Shown: positions 43,687 through 52,492 of the stretch, one piece after another
Numbering within the stretch: position 1 is the first letter of the stretch
How the letters are laid out: the number at the start of each line of letters is the position of its first letter
DNA from: Pseudomonas sp. 102515
Lineage (GTDB): Bacteria > Pseudomonadota > Gammaproteobacteria > Pseudomonadales > Pseudomonadaceae
Direction: 5' to 3'
DNA length: 64,000 nucleotides
Assembly: GCF_031085165.1 (NCBI RefSeq)
Contig: NZ_JAVHTY010000004.1
Location: forward strand, 558,001-622,000
Position numbers and translations under genes: made by a program
The notes under the pieces: model-generated
What the model was told of the DNA's origin: nothing
The model's database searches: none
The model's input: the letters and a program-made list of their open reading frames with translations, nothing else

Positions 43687-44489
43687 TGCAGGGTGGCGGA
43701 AGGCGCGCCGAGTTGCGCCAGCCGTCGTCGCACCTGCTCGCGTTCGGCGTCGTCTTCGCTGATCAGCAGGGCGTGCTGCAGGTCGTAGCGTTCGGCCTGG
43801 GGGCAGTCGAGTTGGCGGTACAGGTCGGCGCGCGCCAGGTGATCGATGACACCGGCCGCGCCCAGCTCGATGACCCGCTGGGCATCCTTGAGCGCTGCCA
43901 GCGGCTGGTCGCCCTGGCGATGCAGCTCACGCAGATTGCGCGAGAGTCGCTGCATCATCTGCCGCGGACCGAGGGGCGCCAGATAGCTCGCCTGCAGTTG
44001 CGCGGTGGGACCGAACTGATCCACCAGGAGTTGGCGACAGTCGTTCATGTACAGGCGGCGACCGCCGAAGGGGTCGAGCAGATGATCCGCGCCCGGCACG
44101 CGCAGCAGGAAATGCCCGGGAAAGCCGATGCCCTGCAGGTCGATCTCCAGGCGCCTGGCCAGTTCCAGTGCCACCAGGGCGATCGACAACGGTTGGCCGC
44201 GCCGCCGCGCCAGAACTTCGTCGAGCAGGGCGGCGGTGGGGTTCAGGGGCCACTCGGCCGTGCGAAAGCCGGCATCGCACAGTTGCCGCAACAAGGCCTG
44301 AGCACGCTCGGAGTGACTGGCATCGCCATCGAGGGTGGCGACCAGGCGCAGCGCCAGATCGTCCAGCGAGTGCAGCAGGGCCGGCGGATCGACCTGGTCA
44401 TGGTGCTCGGCCGCGATCCACAGGGCGGCTTCCAGCAGCCGGGGATCGGGCCGGTCCAGGCAGGCGAGGCAGGATAGACGCGCGTCCAC
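43683..44489 (-). CDS. SirB1 family protein (transglutaminase-like plus TPR)
   Basis: A 268-residue cytosolic protein. The N-terminal SirB1/transglutaminase-like domain contains LLDEVLARRRGQPLSIALVAL and GIGFPGHFLLRV, plus DPFGGRRL. The C-terminal part (about 185-260) has two TPR-like helical repeats (PLAALKDAQRVIELG, QAERYDLQHALLISED). The usual transglutaminase cysteine is replaced by Ser in PLSIAL, as in other SirB1 proteins, so catalysis is doubtful. It converges on the LrgB-like gene with a 4-bp overlap. Confidence 0.85.
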   Translation of the reverse strand: MDARLSCLACLDRPDPRLLEAALWIAAEHHDQVDPPALLHSLDDLALRLVATLDGDASHSERAQALLRQLCDAGFRTAEWPLNPTAALLDEVLARRRGQPLSIALVALELARRLEIDLQGIGFPGHFLLRVPGADHLLDPFGGRRLYMNDCRQLLVDQFGPTAQLQASYLAPLGPRQMMQRLSRNLRELHRQGDQPLAALKDAQRVIELGAAGVIDHLARADLYRQLDCPQAERYDLQHALLISEDDAEREQVRRRLAQLGAPSATLH

Positions 44490-44696
44490 AGTAGACTCCA
44501 GAGCCCTCGAGGGCTTTTCCTCAGGTTTTAGCCTGCCAGCGCCGGGCCGTCCAGTCTGCGACAGTTGCGCACTGGTCGGCGGTCCGGCTTCTCGCTATAA
44601 GAGCGGCTGGTGCCAGAGCAATCTTGAGAACGGGAATTTCAACATGGACGAGTCGGCGAGTGGGTGTATTCGGGCGCGGGGAAGGGGTGGCAGACC

Positions 44697-45164
44697 ATGA
44701 AATGGGCAGACAGCGGTCGCAAACGCATGCACGACGGGGCGAACTCCCTCGGCAACCTGATGGTGGAAGGCTTCCACTACTTCGGCCTGTTCGCCATCGG
44801 CGCGGCCACGGCCTGGGCCTCGGTGATGGCCTTCATGGGCATGGTCGACAAGGGCCAGGCGAGCATCGATGACATCCTGCTGCTCTTCATCTATCTGGAG
44901 CTGGGTGCCATGGTCGGCATCTACTTCAAGACCAACCACCTGCCCATCCGGTTTCTGCTCTATATCGCCATTACTGCCCTGACCCGCTACCTGATCGGAG
45001 ATGTCTCTCATCATCGGCCGCCGGATGTCGGACTGCTGTATCTCTGCGGTGGGATCTTTCTGCTGTCGCTTTCAGTGCTGGCGGTCAGAGTCGCTTCGAA
45101 CAAATTTCCTTCCAGCAAGGTGCTCGATGCGACGGGTGATGTGGTGGGCGAGGGCGACAAGTAG
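44697..45164 (+). CDS. psiE: phosphate-starvation-inducible PsiE family protein
   Basis: A 155-residue membrane protein with four TM helices. Family features are FGLFAIGAATAWASVMAFM, DILLLFIYLELGAMVGIYFK and LPIRFLLYIAITALTRYLI. The role of PsiE is unknown; in E. coli it responds to phosphate and cAMP-CRP. The ATG at 44697 has AAGGGG nine bases upstream and is preferred over an in-frame GTG at 44664. The 207-bp divergent region to SirB1 shows no obvious Pho box. Confidence 0.82.
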   Translation: MKWADSGRKRMHDGANSLGNLMVEGFHYFGLFAIGAATAWASVMAFMGMVDKGQASIDDILLLFIYLELGAMVGIYFKTNHLPIRFLLYIAITALTRYLIGDVSHHRPPDVGLLYLCGGIFLLSLSVLAVRVASNKFPSSKVLDATGDVVGEGDK

Positions 45165-45239
45165 CTAGCGCAGCCCCTATCGGCTCTGCTCCTGGCGACG
45201 CGGCTGGCTGCGCCGTCAGGATGACCAGCCGGCTGGAGC

Positions 45240-47855
45240 CTAGCGGTCCAGTGGCGCCAGCAGCTGGGCCAGGTCGCTTTCGGTCAGGCGCCAGTCGCCA
45301 CCGTTCTCGCTGAGGATACCGGCGCTCAGGCGGGCCTTTTCCTGCTGCAGCTGCTGGATGCGTTCTTCCAGCGTACCGCGGGCGATCAGCTTGTAGACGA
45401 ACACCGGACGATCCTGGCCGATACGATAGGCGCGGTCGCTGGCCTGCTGCTCGGCGGCCGGATTCCACCAGGGATCGAAGTGGATCACCGTGTCCGCCGC
45501 CGTCAGGTTGAGACCGCTGCCGCCGGCCTTGAGGCTGAGCAGGAACACCGGCACCTCGCCATTCTGGAAGCGCTGCACCGGGGTGCGCCGATCCCGGGTT
45601 TCGCCGGTCAGGGTGACGTACTCGATGCCGCGCTGGTCGAGGTCGGCGGCGATGAGATCGAGCATGCTGGTGAACTGGGAGAACACCAGGACCCGACTGC
45701 CGCCGGGGAGCAGGGCGTCGAGGCGCTCGTTCAGCGCCGCCAGTTTCGCCGAGGGCTTGGCCACACTGGCGTCTTCGTGGGGCACCAGGCGCAGATCGCA
45801 GCAGACCTGACGTAGCCGCAGCAGGGCATCGAGGATCAGCAACTGGCTGCGACCGATGCCCTGACGGGCTATCTCGGCGCGGACGCGTTCGTCCAGCAGC
45901 AGCCGCAGGTCTTCGTAGCGCTCGCGCTGCGCCGTGCTGAGCTCGACCAGCTGGACGATCTCGGTCTTGGGCGGCAACTCGCTGGCGACCCGCTGCTTGG
46001 TGCGGCGCAGCATGAAGGGCCGTACCCGTGCCTTGAGCGCGGCCAGGCGCTGCACATCGCCTTCGCGTTCCACGGGGATGCGATAGGCCTGCTTGAAGCC
46101 CTTCTCGTCGCCCAGCCAACCGGGCATCAGGAAGTGGAATTGCGACCAGAGTTCGCCCAGGTGGTTTTCCAGCGGCGTGCCCGTCAGGCAGAGGCGATGG
46201 CGGGCGCGCAGGTGGCGCGCCGCCTGGGCGGCCTTGGTGGCGGCGTTCTTGATCGACTGCGCCTCGTCGAGTACCTGCAGGTGGAAGTCGTAGCCAGCCA
46301 GGCGCTCGGCGTCGCGAGGCAGCAAGGCATAGGTGGTGAGCACCACGTCGTGCTCGGGAATCCGCTCGAAGCGACTGCTGCGGGCGCTGCCCTGCAGGGT
46401 CAGCACGCGCAGGCCGGGGGCGAAGCGGGCGATCTCGTCCTGCCAGTTGGGGATCAGGCTGGTGGGCATGACGATCAGCGCCGGCGCCGTCAAACGACCA
46501 GCGGCCTGTTCGACGAGGATGTGCGCCAGGGTCTGCAGCGTCTTGCCCAGGCCCATGTCGTCGGCGAGGATGCCGCCCACGTCCAGTTCCCGCAGTGCTT
46601 GCAGCCAGGCCACGCCGTCGCGCTGATAGGGGCGCAGCTCGGCGTGCAGGGTGTCCGGCAGGACGACGGGCTCGGCGGCATAGCTGCGCAGACGCTCGGC
46701 GAAGCTGCGCAGGCGTTCACCGCCTTCCCATTCCAGCGGCAGGCGCTCGTCCAGCTCGGCCAGGCGCGCGGCGTCCAGGCGCGGCAGGCGCAGGGCACGG
46801 TCATGGGTGAGGCGGTCGGTGGCATAGAGCTCGCCGAGGATCTGCAGGATCGGCTTGAGCCGACCCAGGGGCACGGCGACCCGTTGCACCCGGCCCTGCT
46901 GGCCGGCGAGGCGCGGAGGATCGATGCGCAGCAACACGGGTTCGTCGTCGGCGCGCTTGGCCAGCATCGCCGGCTCGTACTGGGAAGGTTCGCGGCGCAG
47001 GGCGTCGATCAGCAGCGGAATCAGACTGACGCGGCGCTGACCCAGGCGAATGCCCAACTCGACGTCGAACTGGCCGTTCGCAGCGGTCGAGTCCTGCACC
47101 TCTTCGAGGTGACCGTACCAGCCTTCCACCGGTGTCAGGTCGAAGGTGAATTCGGGATGGGCCTCGATCTGCCAGCCGGCTTCGCGCAGACCGGGGATGA
47201 CCTGCTGCACGAACCTGAGCCAGGCGAGGTCGTCCGGCAATTCGAACATCTCGCCACTGTCGTCGGGCAGTGCGGCGCTGCGCCGAGTCGCCAGGCGCAG
47301 GCCGTGATCGAGCAGCGTCTGCCGCCAGCGTTGTTCGGCCGGCAACTGGCGCGCGGGATAGTCGGCGTCCGGAATCCGCGGCGGGGCGCCGAACAATCGC
47401 CGCGGGCCATAGGCGAAGGCCAGGGCGGCGCGATGGCGCACCGTAGGTCGCATCTTGCCGATGTGCCGGTCGTAATCGATCTGGGTATGGCTGCCGAGGG
47501 TCAGGACCGGTTGCGGCAGCTCCGGATTGGCAACCGGCGTGGCCGGCAAGTCGGCCTCGCTGCGTTGCAGCCGTTCGAGCTCGATGAGCGCGGCGGCGGC
47601 ATGCTTGCAGTTGCGGCCGACCGGGCAGGTGCAGCGGGCGTCGACCCGCCAGGCGGTCTCGCCCGCGCGCAGGCTGATCGCCTGCCGATAGGCCGGTCCG
47701 GCCGGGCTGCTGCACTCGGCATAGAGCTGGCCCCTGGCCGCCGAGCGCAGCTGTACCAGGCCATCCAGCGCCAGGCGCCGGCCGCGCTCGTAGTTGCGCT
47801 CCGTGAAGGCGCCTTTCCAGTCCTGCCACTTGAGCCGTTCGAAACGTAACGCCAT
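45240..47855 (-). CDS. SNF2-family helicase with SWIM zinc finger
   Basis: An 871-residue SF2 ATPase. An N-terminal SWIM zinc finger is visible (Cys75, Cys77, Cys83, His85 in CTCPVGRNCKHAAAAL). The SNF2 core has Walker A DDMGLGKTLQT (432-442), motif Ia VMPTSLIPNWQDE, motif II DEAQ (530-533), motif III LTGTPLENHLGELWS and C-terminal helicase motifs VLVFSQFTSMLDLI, SLKAGGSGLNLTAAD and DRAYRIGQDRPV. It probably remodels protein-DNA complexes, perhaps RNA polymerase as RapA does, or acts in repair. It is divergent from the small membrane-protein gene. Confidence 0.93.
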   Translation of the reverse strand: MALRFERLKWQDWKGAFTERNYERGRRLALDGLVQLRSAARGQLYAECSSPAGPAYRQAISLRAGETAWRVDARCTCPVGRNCKHAAAALIELERLQRSEADLPATPVANPELPQPVLTLGSHTQIDYDRHIGKMRPTVRHRAALAFAYGPRRLFGAPPRIPDADYPARQLPAEQRWRQTLLDHGLRLATRRSAALPDDSGEMFELPDDLAWLRFVQQVIPGLREAGWQIEAHPEFTFDLTPVEGWYGHLEEVQDSTAANGQFDVELGIRLGQRRVSLIPLLIDALRREPSQYEPAMLAKRADDEPVLLRIDPPRLAGQQGRVQRVAVPLGRLKPILQILGELYATDRLTHDRALRLPRLDAARLAELDERLPLEWEGGERLRSFAERLRSYAAEPVVLPDTLHAELRPYQRDGVAWLQALRELDVGGILADDMGLGKTLQTLAHILVEQAAGRLTAPALIVMPTSLIPNWQDEIARFAPGLRVLTLQGSARSSRFERIPEHDVVLTTYALLPRDAERLAGYDFHLQVLDEAQSIKNAATKAAQAARHLRARHRLCLTGTPLENHLGELWSQFHFLMPGWLGDEKGFKQAYRIPVEREGDVQRLAALKARVRPFMLRRTKQRVASELPPKTEIVQLVELSTAQRERYEDLRLLLDERVRAEIARQGIGRSQLLILDALLRLRQVCCDLRLVPHEDASVAKPSAKLAALNERLDALLPGGSRVLVFSQFTSMLDLIAADLDQRGIEYVTLTGETRDRRTPVQRFQNGEVPVFLLSLKAGGSGLNLTAADTVIHFDPWWNPAAEQQASDRAYRIGQDRPVFVYKLIARGTLEERIQQLQQEKARLSAGILSENGGDWRLTESDLAQLLAPLDR

Positions 47856-47924
47856 CGTTCACCCAGGCTGTTCGCACCAAACCGGCTATTCTGCCACAGT
47901 CCGGTAGACGCTCGTCGGACTCCC

Positions 47925-47957
47925 TTGATCTATGTGAGAATGAGAATATAGTGCATT
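47925..47957 (+). promoter_or_regulatory. promoter with embedded Fur-like site
   Basis: TTGATC (47925-47930) and TATAGT (47947-47952) are 16 bp apart, a good sigma-70 promoter. Between and across the -10 lies GAGAATGAGAATATAGTGC (47936-47954): two direct GAGAAT hexamers like the NATAAT units of Fur boxes, matching the 19-bp consensus at about 11 positions. It drives the small ORF starting at 47980. Confidence 0.5.
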
Positions 47958-47979
47958 TAACAGGATGAGGAGCGAGACG

Positions 47980-48150
47980 ATGCGTGAACAGCCGTTAGCC
48001 AGCGTAGCCCTGATCACGGCCAGCCGCCTGGAGGCCCGACGGGAAGGGCGCTTGCGCTCGTTGCAGCGCTGCATCCTTATCGCTTGCAGCCTGGGGGTGC
48101 TCGGCGCGGCCGCCTTGCACCTGGCGTACCTCGCCCTGGGTGGTTTCTAG
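47980..48150 (+). CDS. small single-pass membrane protein (56 aa)
   Basis: This 56-residue protein has a basic N-terminal half (SRLEARREGRLRSLQRC) and a TM segment at about 31-53 (CILIACSLGVLGAAALHLAYLAL), suggesting N-in topology. GAGGAG lies seven bases before the ATG at 47980, which is therefore preferred to the ATG at 47965. The promoter overlaps a Fur-like sequence and a strong terminator follows, so this looks like a compact, deliberately regulated gene. The family is not recognised. Confidence 0.65.
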   Translation: MREQPLASVALITASRLEARREGRLRSLQRCILIACSLGVLGAAALHLAYLALGGF

Positions 48151-48194
48151 GCCAGCCAGGTCTTGCCTGGCTCTGGCGATCTTTCGTCCTGCCC

Positions 48195-48232
48195 AAAAAA
48201 AGCCCCGAACAGTGGCCTGTCCGGGGCTTTTT
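48195..48232. terminator. bidirectional intrinsic terminator
   Basis: AAAAAGCCCCG-A-ACAG-TGGC-CTGT-C-CGGGGCTTTTT forms an 11+4-bp stem with one A/C mismatch. T tracts flank it on both strands, so it can end both the small membrane-protein gene and the convergent pyruvate kinase gene. Confidence 0.92.
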
Positions 48233-48264
48233 CGTCAGTACCGGTCAAGGACCGGCGGCAGGGA

Positions 48265-49716
48265 TCAGACCAGCAGATCGCCTACGCGGTACATCTTCAT
48301 GGTGTTGGTGCCGTCACGCTTGGTGTAGCTGTCGCCCTTGGTGAGGATGACCCAGTCGCCGTGCTCGACGATGCCGCGCTTGAGCAGCTCGTCCACCGCC
48401 GCCTGGCTCACCTTGTTCGCCGGCATGGTGGTCGGGTCGAAGGGGATGGTGTGCACGTTGCGGAACAGCGCGGTGCGGGCCTGGGTGGCGCGGCTGGACG
48501 CGAAGGAGAAGATCGGCACCGAGGAGCGCAGGCGCGACATGATCAGCGGGGTGTAACCGGTGTCGGTCAGGCTGATGATGGCCTTCACGCCGGGGAAGTG
48601 GTTGGCCACGTAGATGGAGGCCAGGGCGATACTCTCGTCCCAACGGGTGAAGGTATGGCCCAGGCGGTGGCTGGACAGCTTGCTGGTGGGTTGCTTCTCG
48701 GCACCGACGCAGACGCGCGCCATGGCCTTGACCGCTTCCACCGGGTACTGGCCGGCGGCGCTCTCGGCGGAGAGCATCACGGCGTCGGTGTTGTCCAGCA
48801 CGGCGTTGGCCACGTCGGAGACTTCCGCTCGGGTCGGCATCGGGCTGCTGATCATCGACTCCATCATCTGGGTCGCGGTGATCACCGCCTTGTTGAGGCG
48901 ACGGGCGTGGGAAATGATGCGCTTCTGGATGCCCACCAGCTCGGCATCGCCGATTTCCACGCCCAGGTCGCCCCGGGCCACCATCACGGCGTCGCTGGCA
49001 TGGATCAGGCCGTCCAGGGCTTCGTCGTCGGCCACGGCTTCGGCACGTTCGATCTTGGCCACCAGCCAGGATTTGCCGCCGGCGGCTTCCATCAGGCGCC
49101 GGGCTTCGTGCATGTCTTCGGCATCACGCGGGAAGGACACGGCCAGGTAGTCGACCTCCATGGAGGCGGCCAGCTTGATGTCTTCGCGGTCCTTGTCGGT
49201 CAGCGCAGGGGCGGTGAGGCCGCCGCCACGCCGGTTGATACCCTTGTGATCGGACAGCGGGCCGCCGATCAGGGTGGTGCAATGCAATTCGGTGGCGGTC
49301 ATGCCTTCCACACGCAGGACCACGCGGCCATCGTCCAGCAGCAGTTCGTCACCTACGCGGCAGTCGGTGACCAGGCCCGGGTAGTCGATGCCGACCACCT
49401 CTTCGGTGCCTTCGGTGCGGGGATGGGCGATGGACAGGCGGAAGGGATCGCCGACCTTGAGTTCGATGCGCTTGTTGACGAACTTGGCGATGCGGATCTT
49501 CGGACCCTGGAGGTCGCCGAGCAGGGCGACATGGCGACCGTGCTTGGCGGCGAGATCCCGTACCAGCTGACCACGGGCCCGGTGCTCGTCGGGCGTTCCA
49601 TGCGAGAAGTTCAGGCGGGCGACGTCGATGCCGGCGATGATGAGCTGCTCGAGGACTTCCGGAGAATTGCTGGCCGGGCCGAGGGTGGCGACGATCTTGG
49701 TACGGCGATAAATCAT
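48265..49716 (-). CDS. pyk: pyruvate kinase
   Basis: This 483-residue glycolytic enzyme makes pyruvate and ATP from PEP and ADP. Signatures are IVATLGPASNSPEVLEQLI and NFSHGTPDEHRARG at the N-terminus, the active-site stretch SWLVAKIERAEAV with catalytic Lys, VMVARGDLGVEIG and ITATQMMESMI. The length and C-terminal allosteric domain match type II (PykA-like) enzymes. A ribosome site AAAGGAAAG precedes the ATG. It is monocistronic, with a terminator at its 3' side. Confidence 0.95.
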   Translation of the reverse strand: MIYRRTKIVATLGPASNSPEVLEQLIIAGIDVARLNFSHGTPDEHRARGQLVRDLAAKHGRHVALLGDLQGPKIRIAKFVNKRIELKVGDPFRLSIAHPRTEGTEEVVGIDYPGLVTDCRVGDELLLDDGRVVLRVEGMTATELHCTTLIGGPLSDHKGINRRGGGLTAPALTDKDREDIKLAASMEVDYLAVSFPRDAEDMHEARRLMEAAGGKSWLVAKIERAEAVADDEALDGLIHASDAVMVARGDLGVEIGDAELVGIQKRIISHARRLNKAVITATQMMESMISSPMPTRAEVSDVANAVLDNTDAVMLSAESAAGQYPVEAVKAMARVCVGAEKQPTSKLSSHRLGHTFTRWDESIALASIYVANHFPGVKAIISLTDTGYTPLIMSRLRSSVPIFSFASSRATQARTALFRNVHTIPFDPTTMPANKVSQAAVDELLKRGIVEHGDWVILTKGDSYTKRDGTNTMKMYRVGDLLV

Positions 49717-49912
49717 GCAGTCTTTCCTTTAGCGGATTGCAACCATGAGTCGGCGCCTCAGCGCCGAGTCGACGTAGAACACGAAGCGCACCTCATTGTA
49801 GCGCTGTCGCGTGGCCAGCACATGACGGCTTTTCGCAGCGCTGTCACACCAATGGTCGTTTGCCCTCAAGAAGCGCTCCCCGGCGCCGATCTAGCGAGCA
49901 GGAGGACTTTCC

Positions 49913-50299
49913 ATGCGCCCTTATCTCTGCCTGTTCCTGCTGTTCGGCCTGACCGGCTGCACCAGCGTTTCAATGAATTCCTATCTCGACGCCGCCTACA
50001 AGTCCTATGCTGAAGGCGACTGCACCAATGCCCTGCTGCAGATATCCCAGGCCGAGCGCAAGGGTCGCGCACGCCCCTGGCTGCAGCCGGAATTCTCCAT
50101 GCTGCGTGGCCAGTGTCTCGAGCAGCAGCAGCTGTACGCCGACGCCGCTCAGACCTATCGTTTCATCCAGGCCCGGTTTCCGGCCAGCGAATACGCCTTT
50201 CGGGCCCAGGCCCGACTGGACACCCTGCGCCAATTGGGGCTAGATGGCGGCACGGCCGTTGCGACGCCCCAGCCGGTGCGAAAACTACCGCAGCGCTGA
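49913..50299 (+). CDS. hypothetical lipoprotein with TPR-like helices
   Basis: A 128-residue protein with a lipoprotein signal (MRPYLCLFLLFGLTGC, Cys16 as lipidation site). The mature part reads as two to three helical repeats (AAYKSYAEGDCTNALLQISQAE, CLEQQQLYADAAQTYRFIQ, ASEYAFRAQARLDTLRQLG), like a short TPR/YfiO-type scaffold. The ribosome site AGGAGG is strong. Function unknown. A PilZ gene follows on the same strand after a hairpin. Confidence 0.78.
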   Translation: MRPYLCLFLLFGLTGCTSVSMNSYLDAAYKSYAEGDCTNALLQISQAERKGRARPWLQPEFSMLRGQCLEQQQLYADAAQTYRFIQARFPASEYAFRAQARLDTLRQLGLDGGTAVATPQPVRKLPQR

Positions 50300-50316
50300 G
50301 CTTTCCGGGACGTTGG

Positions 50317-50335
50317 CGGTAAAGTGGCTTTACCG
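50317..50335 (+). other. hairpin upstream of the PilZ gene
   Basis: CGGTAAAG-TGG-CTTTACCG is a perfect 8-bp stem with a 3-nt loop, ending 8 bp before the ATG at 50344. It has no T tract and could influence access to the PilZ ribosome site. Confidence 0.45.
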
Positions 50336-50343
50336 TGTGCAGG

Positions 50344-50718
50344 ATGAATCGCACCATGACTCAGAATCGTCGTATCGAGCGCCACCAACTGCCCTACTAC
50401 CTGAAGGTATTCAACCGCTTCACCGACAAGCCCATGGGCTACATCGGCAACATCTCCCGCGAGGGGTTGCTGATGATCAGCCAGCTGCCCATGCTGGTGA
50501 ATGCGCGCTTCGAACTCCGGTTGAAGATTCCGGGGCAGGACGGTCAGCTGCACTTCGTCGACTTCGATGCCCGTTGCCAGTGGAGCCACGAAGACGTGAC
50601 CCCGGGCAATTACGATTCCGGTTTCAGCGTTGCCGAGCCACCGGCCGAATTCGCCGAGCTGATCGGGGTGCTGCAGCACTATTTCACCTTCGGGCGCCTC
50701 TCTCAGTCGGCGATCTGA
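50344..50718 (+). CDS. PilZ domain protein (predicted c-di-GMP binding)
   Basis: A single-domain PilZ protein of about 120-124 residues. The c-di-GMP motif is present: basic QNRRIERHQ (RxxxR) near the N-terminus and NISREGLLM in place of (D/N)xSxxG. The beta-barrel continues through FELRLKIPGQDGQLHFVDFDARCQW. It would act as a soluble c-di-GMP adaptor; the target is unknown. Start choice between ATG 50344 and ATG 50356 is open, since neither has ideal ribosome-site spacing. Its end overlaps the convergent DUF58-like gene by 16 bp. Confidence 0.83.
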   Translation: MNRTMTQNRRIERHQLPYYLKVFNRFTDKPMGYIGNISREGLLMISQLPMLVNARFELRLKIPGQDGQLHFVDFDARCQWSHEDVTPGNYDSGFSVAEPPAEFAELIGVLQHYFTFGRLSQSAI

Positions 50719-51500
50719 TCCGGGTCGCCGGCATTCCAGAGCTGCACCAGGCGGGTCTGCAGATCCGCCGTCGCGCTGGCAGGCAGCCAGCGGATGTCCC
50801 TTCTCTCCAGGCGCGCGGCCAGTCGCTCGCCCTGTCTCCTGGCCTGCCAGGCCTCGGCATAGCGGCGGGCGTCGCGCCAGGTACGGATTTCGTCAGGCTC
50901 TGCCATCTCCTCCAGCGCGGTGTCGACCAGCCAGAGCTGCAGGCCGCGTCGGCCCAGATCCAGGCGGCCGAGCCAGGCCACCCTGTCTTCATCCAGTGGC
51001 GCCATGACCACCAGGACACTGCCGGGTTGCGCCTGGCTGCAGAGCCGCGCCAGCGCCGCCTTGAGATCAGCCGTCGCGCCTGGGACCGACCGCGGAAGGA
51101 CAGCGGGCCTCAGGGGGCGAGCGGGCGTGGCGGCCGCCAGCAGGCGCAGCTCGGGATCGAGGCCGTAGAGCCGCAGCTCATTGCCGCTGGCCGCCAGCGC
51201 CTGCCAGAAGCCCAGCGCCTGTTCTCGGCTTCCGCGCCCGTCGGTCTTGGCCAGTCCCGTGCTGGCGATCAACAGCTGCAAAGGCGTGTTCGCCCGCAGG
51301 CGTGCCCTGACGGCCTGCGCGATGAGCGGCGAATGTGCCCGGGTCTTCCGCCAGTGCCGGCGCTCCAGCAGGGCCAGCCCCAGGAGCAGCAACGCCCCTG
51401 CGGCCGGCAGGGCCTGCCAGCGCGGAGGCGCCAGCCAGCCCAGGGTCAGGCCGAGCAGCGCCAGGGCGACCAGCGCCAGGGGTAGGCAGCGCTGGATCAT
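50703..51500 (-). CDS. diverged DUF58/vWA-like membrane protein
   Basis: A 265-residue protein with two N-terminal TM helices (about 5-25 and 31-47) and a cytoplasmic domain. Order and length recall DUF58 proteins that accompany MoxR ATPases, and PGSVLVVMAPLDEDRVAWLGRL resembles the vWA-like strand-helix region of that family. The defining DUF58 signature around a GDDxRxIDW motif is absent, as is a MIDAS DxSxS. The ATG overlaps the moxR-like stop (ATGA). The assignment is inference from context plus weak resemblance. Confidence 0.6.
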   Translation of the reverse strand: MIQRCLPLALVALALLGLTLGWLAPPRWQALPAAGALLLLGLALLERRHWRKTRAHSPLIAQAVRARLRANTPLQLLIASTGLAKTDGRGSREQALGFWQALAASGNELRLYGLDPELRLLAAATPARPLRPAVLPRSVPGATADLKAALARLCSQAQPGSVLVVMAPLDEDRVAWLGRLDLGRRGLQLWLVDTALEEMAEPDEIRTWRDARRYAEAWQARRQGERLAARLERRDIRWLPASATADLQTRLVQLWNAGDPDQIAD

Positions 51501-52492
51501 GGGCGCGGTGCCGGACACTGTCCCAGCAGCTTGAGGATCTGGCCATCCAGGCTGTCGCCCTCGAATTCGCGTTCTGGCGTCAGCCGCAGCCGCGGCCGCA
51601 GCACGGCGGGCAGCAGGGTGCGCACATCCTCGGGCGTCACGCTGTTGCCACCCCGCAGGAAGGCCTGTGCCTGGGCCAGGCGCAGCAGGGCCTGCCCGGC
51701 GCGCGGCCCGGCGCCCTGCTCGAAGGCCGGCCATTCCCGGGTGAGACGGATCAGGCGCACGGCATGCTCGAGGACCGGCTCCGCGACCGGCAGGCCGGCC
51801 ACCAGTCGCTGCAGGGCTGGCAGATCCCGAGCCTGCAGCAACGGGCGCAGGGCCGCGGCTTCCAGGGGATCGCCGTGACCCTGCTGGATGGCCTGGCGCA
51901 GGGCGGCGAGCTCCTGACCCTCCGCCGGCCACTCCAGTCGCAGGTGCACGAGAAAGCGATCCCGCAGCGCCAGTGGCAGATCGCTGCCCGGGGTATGGGT
52001 GGCGATCACCATGAAGGGCGCCGGCAGGGGCACCGGGCGACCGCCCAGACTCAGCTGGCGGCCCTGCAGGGCGTCGTCCAGCAGCTGGAGGACCGCTGGC
52101 GGCGCCCGGTGCAGGTCTTCGAGCAGGACCAGGGGATTGAACAGAGGGCCCCGCCGCAGACGGGCACTGTCGCTGCCGACGTCCGTGACGATTTCGCCGG
52201 CCACCTCGGCAGGGGTCAGGGCGGGATGACAGTGCAATCGGGCGAAACCGGCGTCCAGGCTGGCCGCCAGGGCGCGGGTCAGCAGCGTCTTGCCGGAGCC
52301 GGTCGGACCTTCCAGCAGCAGGTGACCGCCGGCCAGCAGCGTGGCGAGCAGCCCGTCCACGGCGGCGTCCTGCTGCGGCAGCACCTTGAGCAGGGCCAGC
52401 CGCAGAGCCTGCAGTCGGGTCAGGGCGCGGGCCTTGACGCCGGTGTCGCCAGCGTCCACCGGAGTGGCGTCAGGAGGGGAACTGTCGGTCAT
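51497..52492 (-). CDS. MoxR-family AAA+ ATPase, diverged
   Basis: A 331-residue AAA+ ATPase. Walker A GPTGSGKTL is at 62-70, and the lid/C-terminal region VRLIRLTREWPAFEQGAGPRAGQALLRLAQA is MoxR-like. The Walker B region reads VLLEDLHRAPPAVLQLL (121-137), so the normal DE is replaced by ED. The usual long ATQNP...PEAQLDRF segment is shortened to ATHTPGSDLPLALRDRF. MoxR ATPases act as chaperones for vWA-domain clients; the client here is presumably the coupled DUF58-like protein. It overlaps both neighbours by 4 bp. Confidence 0.82.
   Translation of the reverse strand: MTDSSPPDATPVDAGDTGVKARALTRLQALRLALLKVLPQQDAAVDGLLATLLAGGHLLLEGPTGSGKTLLTRALAASLDAGFARLHCHPALTPAEVAGEIVTDVGSDSARLRRGPLFNPLVLLEDLHRAPPAVLQLLDDALQGRQLSLGGRPVPLPAPFMVIATHTPGSDLPLALRDRFLVHLRLEWPAEGQELAALRQAIQQGHGDPLEAAALRPLLQARDLPALQRLVAGLPVAEPVLEHAVRLIRLTREWPAFEQGAGPRAGQALLRLAQAQAFLRGGNSVTPEDVRTLLPAVLRPRLRLTPEREFEGDSLDGQILKLLGQCPAPRP

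Noticed and set aside
45191-45220. Inverted repeat between psiE and the SNF2 gene as a terminator
   Set aside because: The stem has a mismatch and two wobble pairs and no T tract on either strand; too weak to call.
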